Positions 4,217-7,370 of a DNA stretch of 7,370 bases are shown here, one piece after another. Position 1 is the stretch's first letter, and each line of letters begins with the position of its first letter. A program made the translations under genes and the position numbers. This DNA is from Acidimicrobiia bacterium (GTDB taxonomy: Bacteria > Actinomycetota > Acidimicrobiia > Spongiisociales > UBA5794): contig JACDBE010000073.1 of NCBI GenBank assembly GCA_013695075.1, positions 1 through 7,370 of the forward strand, read 5' to 3'. The notes beneath the pieces were generated by a model, which had not been told where the DNA came from, searched no databases, and was given only the letters and a program-made list of their open reading frames with translations.

Positions 4217-6075
4217 TGTTCCGATCTGACGGCAAGGAACGGCGTCGGCGACCGGTCGAGCCCTTTCGCAAGCCGAGTACCGCCGAGCTGAGCCAGCTGC
4301 GCAGGCTGTTCCGTTTCGCCAAGCCCTACCGCAAGGCCTTCGCCATAGGTTTGCTCGGTGTCGTCGTGTCCACCGCCGCCGGGCTGGTCTTCCCCAGGGT
4401 GATGGGAGACCTCGTCAACAACATGCAGGAGGGGGCTCGGGATTCGTCCGCTCTCAACCGCACCGCTCTCCTCCTGGCCAGCGTCTTTCTGATCCAGGCC
4501 ATGTTCAGCTTCGTCCGCATCTACTCGCTGGCGCTGGTGGGTGAGGGCACCGTCGCCGACCTCCGCACCGAGACCTATCGGCACCTGATGACGTTGCCGG
4601 TGGGGTTCTTCGACAGCCGCAAGACCGGGGAGATCACCTCCCGGCTCACCTCCGACGTGGCCGTGGTCCAATCCACGGTCTCGGCTTCGCTGGCCAACGC
4701 CCTGGCCCAGTCGGTGACCCTCATCGGCGGGACCATCATGCTGGTGGTGACAAGTTGGCGGCTGACCGCCACCGTCGTCCTCATCCTGCCGCTGGCCATC
4801 GTCGCCGCCCGCATCTTCGGGCGGCGGTTGCGCGCCGTTTCCACCGCCTTCCAGGACAGGCTGGCCGACGCCATCGCTGACGCCGAGGAGACCATCTCGG
4901 CGGTGCGGGTCATCAAGTGGTTCAGCGCCGAAGACACCGAGGTGAGGCGCTACAGCGGCAAGGTGCAGGCCGCATACCAGGTGGCGCTGCGCCGGGCCCG
5001 GATGCGGGGGCTGCTCAACCCCATCGTCACCTTCGTGGCGTTTGGCACGCTGGCCCTGGTGTTGTGGCAGGGCGGGCACCGGGTCATCGCTGGCCAGATG
5101 CAGCTGGGCAGCCTGGTCGCCTTTCTGCTGTACACCATCATGGTTGCCGGGGCCATCGCAGCCCTCTCGGCGATGTTCGCCGAGCTGATGGAGGCCCTGG
5201 GCGCATCGCGGCGCATCTTCGACCTGCTCGACGCCGAAAGCGAGGTGAAGGAGGCGGAGAACCCGGTGCCGTTGGTCAACGTCGAGGGTCGGGTGGTGTA
5301 CGACAACGTCGGCTTCCGCTACGGCGATCGGGCCGTCCAAGTGCTCGCCTCCGTCGACCTCGAGGTCAAACCGGGGGAGGTGGTGGCCTTGGTGGGTCCT
5401 TCCGGCGCCGGCAAGTCGACGCTGGTGCAGCTCATCCCCCGGTTCTTCGACGTCATCGAGGGCCGGGTGCTGGTCGACGGTGTCGACATCAGGGACGTGC
5501 GCCTCGCCGATCTGCGGGCATGCATGGCTGCCGTCCCCCAGGAGACGCAGCTGTTCTCCGGGTCGATCGCCGAGAACCTGCGAGTGGGCAAGCCGGGGGC
5601 CACCGACGCCGAGCTGGTGACCGCCGCCGAGGCGGCCAACGCCCACGACTTCATCACCGCCTTCCCCGACGCCTACGAGACCGTCGTCGGGGAGCGGGGC
5701 ATCAAGCTGTCGGGCGGTCAGCGGCAGCGGGTGGCCATTGCCAGGGCCATCCTCAAGGACCCCCGGATCCTCATCCTCGACGAGGCGACCAGCTCACTGG
5801 ACACCGAGTCCGAGGCGGTGGTGCAGGAGGCGCTCGACGTCCTCATGCAGGGCCGCACCACGCTGGTCATCGCCCACCGCCTGTCGACGGTGCGCAACGC
5901 CGACCGCATCCTGGCGCTCGACGGGGGCCGCATCGTCGAGGAGGGCACCCACGACGAGCTGATCGAAAAGGGTGGGCTCTACGCCGACCTGTATTCTCGC
6001 CAACTCATCGACACCGCCACGGCCGACGCTCCCAGCGAGGCCCCCACCCCGTCTGACCTGGACCGCCGCTTCTAA
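4216..6075 (+). CDS. ABC exporter half-transporter (ABCB/MsbA-type permease-ATPase fusion)
   Basis: This 619-residue inner-membrane protein has the full half-transporter plan. The transmembrane domain (about 35-335) has six predicted helices near 41-60, 85-107, 157-179, 183-200, 268-288 and 297-320. The ATPase domain (about 355-600) has every motif intact: Walker A Gly-Pro-Ser-Gly-Ala-Gly-Lys400-Ser-Thr, Q-loop Gln442, signature Leu-Ser-Gly-Gly-Gln at 498-502, Walker B Ile-Leu-Ile-Leu-Asp522-Glu523, D-loop Ser-Ser-Leu-Asp at 526-529, and switch His554. It should act as a homodimer, or as a heterodimer with an unseen partner; no second half-transporter lies next to it. With an intact catalytic Glu523 and signature, homodimer function is plausible. 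Lipid or drug export is the family expectation; the substrate is unknown. A GTG at 4192 is in frame, but ATG 4216 fits the family N-terminus and -10 spacing. The stop lies 7 bp from the convergent transaldolase stop. Confidence 0.9.
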   Translation: MFRSDGKERRRRPVEPFRKPSTAELSQLRRLFRFAKPYRKAFAIGLLGVVVSTAAGLVFPRVMGDLVNNMQEGARDSSALNRTALLLASVFLIQAMFSFVRIYSLALVGEGTVADLRTETYRHLMTLPVGFFDSRKTGEITSRLTSDVAVVQSTVSASLANALAQSVTLIGGTIMLVVTSWRLTATVVLILPLAIVAARIFGRRLRAVSTAFQDRLADAIADAEETISAVRVIKWFSAEDTEVRRYSGKVQAAYQVALRRARMRGLLNPIVTFVAFGTLALVLWQGGHRVIAGQMQLGSLVAFLLYTIMVAGAIAALSAMFAELMEALGASRRIFDLLDAESEVKEAENPVPLVNVEGRVVYDNVGFRYGDRAVQVLASVDLEVKPGEVVALVGPSGAGKSTLVQLIPRFFDVIEGRVLVDGVDIRDVRLADLRACMAAVPQETQLFSGSIAENLRVGKPGATDAELVTAAEAANAHDFITAFPDAYETVVGERGIKLSGGQRQRVAIARAILKDPRILILDEATSSLDTESEAVVQEALDVLMQGRTTLVIAHRLSTVRNADRILALDGGRIVEEGTHDELIEKGGLYADLYSRQLIDTATADAPSEAPTPSDLDRRF

Positions 6076-6082
6076 CACCGGG

Positions 6083-7180
6083 TCAGCCGGCGACGTGCTC
6101 GATCTCGCTGGCGATGGTGGCGTACAGGTCCTCCATCGAGTCGGCGAACGCCTGCACTCCCTCGGTTTGCAGCTCCTGGGTCACCTCGTCGTAGCTGACC
6201 CCGACGTCCGCCAGCGACCCGATGAAGTCGGCGGCCTCGTCGACGCCCTCGGTGAGGGTGGTGGCCACCGTGCCGTGGTCGTTGAAGGCGGTGACGGTGT
6301 CCGGTGGCATGGTGTTCACCGTGTTGGGTCCGATGAGGCCGTCGACGTACATGGTGTCGGGATAGTCCGGGTTCTTGGTGGAGGTGGAGGCCCACAGCAC
6401 CCGCTGCGGACTGGCACCAAGCTCGGCCAGTCGGGCGAACCGCTCGCCCTCGAAGATCTCCTGGTAGCGGCGGTAGACCAGCTTGGCGTTGGCGATGGCG
6501 GTGCGGCCCCGCCGCTCCAGGGCCTCCTCGGAGCCCACCTTCTCCAGGGCGGCATCGGTCTTGGTGTCCACCCTGCTCACGAAGAACGAAGCCACCGAGG
6601 CAATCCTCGAAGGATTGGGGCGGCTCTCCAGCCCCCGGATGTAGGCATCGGCCACCGCCTCGTACACCGCCAGGGAGAACATCAGGGTGATGTTGATGTT
6701 GAGCCCTTCGCTCACCAGATCGCCGACGGCGATGATGCCCTGGTCGGTGGCCGGAACCTTGACCATGACGTTGGGGCGGTCGACGGCTGCCCACAAGCGG
6801 CGGGCGGCGACCACGGTGCCGGCGGTGTCGTAGGCCAGGTCGGGTGCCACCTCGATGCTGACGAAGCCGTCATTGCCGTCTGCGGCGTCATACACCGAGC
6901 GCAGCAGGTCGCAGGCGGCCTGGATGTCGGTGACCGCCAGCTCCTCGAACACCTCGGCAGGGGTCAGCTCGGCGCCGCGGGCGATGATCTCGGCGATCTG
7001 GGCGTCGTAGTCATCGGAGCCGGCGACCGCCTTCTCGAAGATCGTGGGGTTGGAGGTGACGCCCCTGATGCCTTCGTCCACCCGGCGCGCCAGGTCGCCC
7101 GGGGGGCGCAGCATGGCCCGGCTGATCGAGTCCAGCCACACCGACTGACCCAGTTCGTGCAGTTGTTGGACCTTGTTCAT
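6083..7180 (-). CDS. tal: Transaldolase
   Basis: This 365-residue cytoplasmic enzyme of the non-oxidative pentose phosphate pathway swaps a dihydroxyacetone unit between sedoheptulose 7-phosphate and glyceraldehyde 3-phosphate. Its length fits the actinobacterial/cyanobacterial Tal type. Visible signatures are Trp16-Leu-Asp18-Ser, Thr-Ser43-Asn-Pro-Thr46, the Schiff-base lysine Lys141 in Val-Met-Val-Lys-Val-Pro-Ala-Thr, the Ala-Ser-Phe-Phe-Val-Ser-Arg-Val-Asp signature at 197-205, and Trp-Ala-Ser-Thr-Ser-Thr-Lys at 263-269. The barrel appears complete with no missing catalytic residue. The ATG at 7180 is preceded by AAAGGA at a 9-nt spacing, a normal Shine-Dalgarno site, unlike the plus-strand genes here. 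galU lies 50 bp upstream on the same strand, so co-transcription is likely. A possible short upstream ORF overlaps the start (see 7177-7206). Its 3' end faces the ABC gene with no room for a terminator. Confidence 0.95.
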   Translation of the reverse strand: MNKVQQLHELGQSVWLDSISRAMLRPPGDLARRVDEGIRGVTSNPTIFEKAVAGSDDYDAQIAEIIARGAELTPAEVFEELAVTDIQAACDLLRSVYDAADGNDGFVSIEVAPDLAYDTAGTVVAARRLWAAVDRPNVMVKVPATDQGIIAVGDLVSEGLNINITLMFSLAVYEAVADAYIRGLESRPNPSRIASVASFFVSRVDTKTDAALEKVGSEEALERRGRTAIANAKLVYRRYQEIFEGERFARLAELGASPQRVLWASTSTKNPDYPDTMYVDGLIGPNTVNTMPPDTVTAFNDHGTVATTLTEGVDEAADFIGSLADVGVSYDEVTQELQTEGVQAFADSMEDLYATIASEIEHVAG

Positions 7181-7206
7181 CTGGCCCCGTCCTTTCCGCT
7201 CTCCAT
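7177..7206 (-). CDS. Possible 9-codon leaderless upstream ORF overlapping the tal start
   Basis: An ATG at 7206 lies 6 nt after a TACCGT hexamer and opens a 9-residue frame (MESGKDGAR). Its TGA stop (7179-7177) overlaps the tal ATG (7180-7178) in an ATGA arrangement. The Shine-Dalgarno site for tal lies inside this frame. The layout would let ribosomes on a leaderless message reach the tal start and couple translation. A frame this short can arise by chance and no conservation can be checked here, so it is a candidate only. Confidence 0.3.
   Translation of the reverse strand: MESGKDGAR
7190..7195 (-). promoter_or_regulatory. Ribosome binding site of tal
   Basis: AAAGGA on the minus strand is 9 nt before the tal ATG at 7180. 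It fixes that start and is the clearest Shine-Dalgarno site in the window. Confidence 0.65.
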
Positions 7207-7212
7207 GACCCC

Positions 7213-7218
7213 ACGGTA
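7213..7218 (-). promoter_or_regulatory. Putative -10 box between galU and tal
   Basis: TACCGT on the minus strand fits TANNNT and matches the hexamer before the lipoprotein gene. A transcript from it would begin near the ATG at 7206 and give tal its own promoter within the galU-tal unit. No convincing -35 is visible; that region falls in the galU 3' end. Confidence 0.33.
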
Positions 7219-7230
7219 CCCCGGTGGCGA

Positions 7231-7370
7231 TCAGAACCGGTCGAGGACGGCTTGCAGCCTGGCCCGGGTGTCATCCTCGAGATCGGGCCGTTTCAGGGCG
7301 TACGCCACGTTGGCCTCGAGGAACCCGATCTTGGTCCCACAGTCGAAGCGGGTGCCGCCGAGACGTACCC
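7231..7370 (-). CDS. galU: UTP-glucose-1-phosphate uridylyltransferase, C-terminal end (partial)
   Basis: The gene enters from the right edge on the minus strand and ends at TGA (7233-7231), leaving 45 residues. They contain Gly-x-Arg-Phe-Asp-Cys-Gly-Thr-Lys-x-Gly-Phe-Leu-x-Ala-Asn, then a helix with Ala-Tyr-Ala-Leu and Arg-Pro-Asp-Leu. This Asp-Cys-Gly-(Ser/Thr)-Lys-x-Gly block is characteristic of the bacterial GalU C-terminus. The family makes UDP-glucose from UTP and glucose 1-phosphate for cell-envelope glycans, trehalose and related sugars. Only the tail is visible, so a close nucleotidyltransferase relative cannot be fully excluded. It lies 50 bp upstream of tal on the same strand and may share its message. 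Confidence 0.82.
   Translation of the reverse strand, partial: VRLGGTRFDCGTKIGFLEANVAYALKRPDLEDDTRARLQAVLDRF

Noticed and set aside
3892..5646. 584-residue open frame on the minus strand, antisense to the thioesterase end and the ABC transporter
   Set aside because: The translation is rich in Gly, His, Asp, Gln and Pro with no domain pattern. It mirrors codon bias of the real plus-strand gene, whose ATPase motifs are unmistakable.

Overview
The window reads as ordinary chromosomal DNA from a high-GC actinobacterium. The codon bias is strongly G/C-ending. The lipoprotein carries a Thr/Pro-rich spacer, and most starts have a TANNNT -10-like hexamer 6-8 nt upstream with no clear Shine-Dalgarno sequence, as in leaderless actinobacterial transcripts. 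An Acidimicrobiia-like lineage is a guess from overall gene flavour and cannot be proven here. There are no insertion sequences, phage genes, CRISPR arrays, tRNAs or rRNAs.

Layout, left to right: (1) the last codons of a QueA-family tRNA-modification enzyme (+); (2) an exported lipoprotein with a C-terminal M15 peptidase domain (+), ending 3 bp from (3) a convergent HAD-superfamily hydrolase (-); (4) a 112-bp divergent region with two palindromes, leading to (5) a NYN-domain putative ribonuclease with two OST-HTH/LOTUS RNA-binding domains (+); (6) a gap with two strong adjacent hairpins, then (7) a double-hotdog acyl-CoA thioesterase-like protein (+); (8) a complete ABC exporter half-transporter (+), ending 7 bp from (9) a convergent transaldolase (-); (10) upstream of that on the minus strand, the 3' end of galU.

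The genes do not form one pathway. The only likely co-transcribed pair is galU then tal, 50 bp apart, and even there a -10-like hexamer and a possible 9-codon leaderless upstream ORF sit in the gap. Each plus-strand gene appears to have its own promoter next to its start codon.

I found no clear new multi-gene system. The items most worth a second look are the NYN plus double OST-HTH protein, the possible leaderless upstream ORF whose stop overlaps the tal start, the repeated -10/start spacing, and the dyad elements in the HAD/NYN divergent region. Long antisense open frames (for example 3892-5646 and 1808-2794 on the minus strand) are by-products of high GC and are not annotated.
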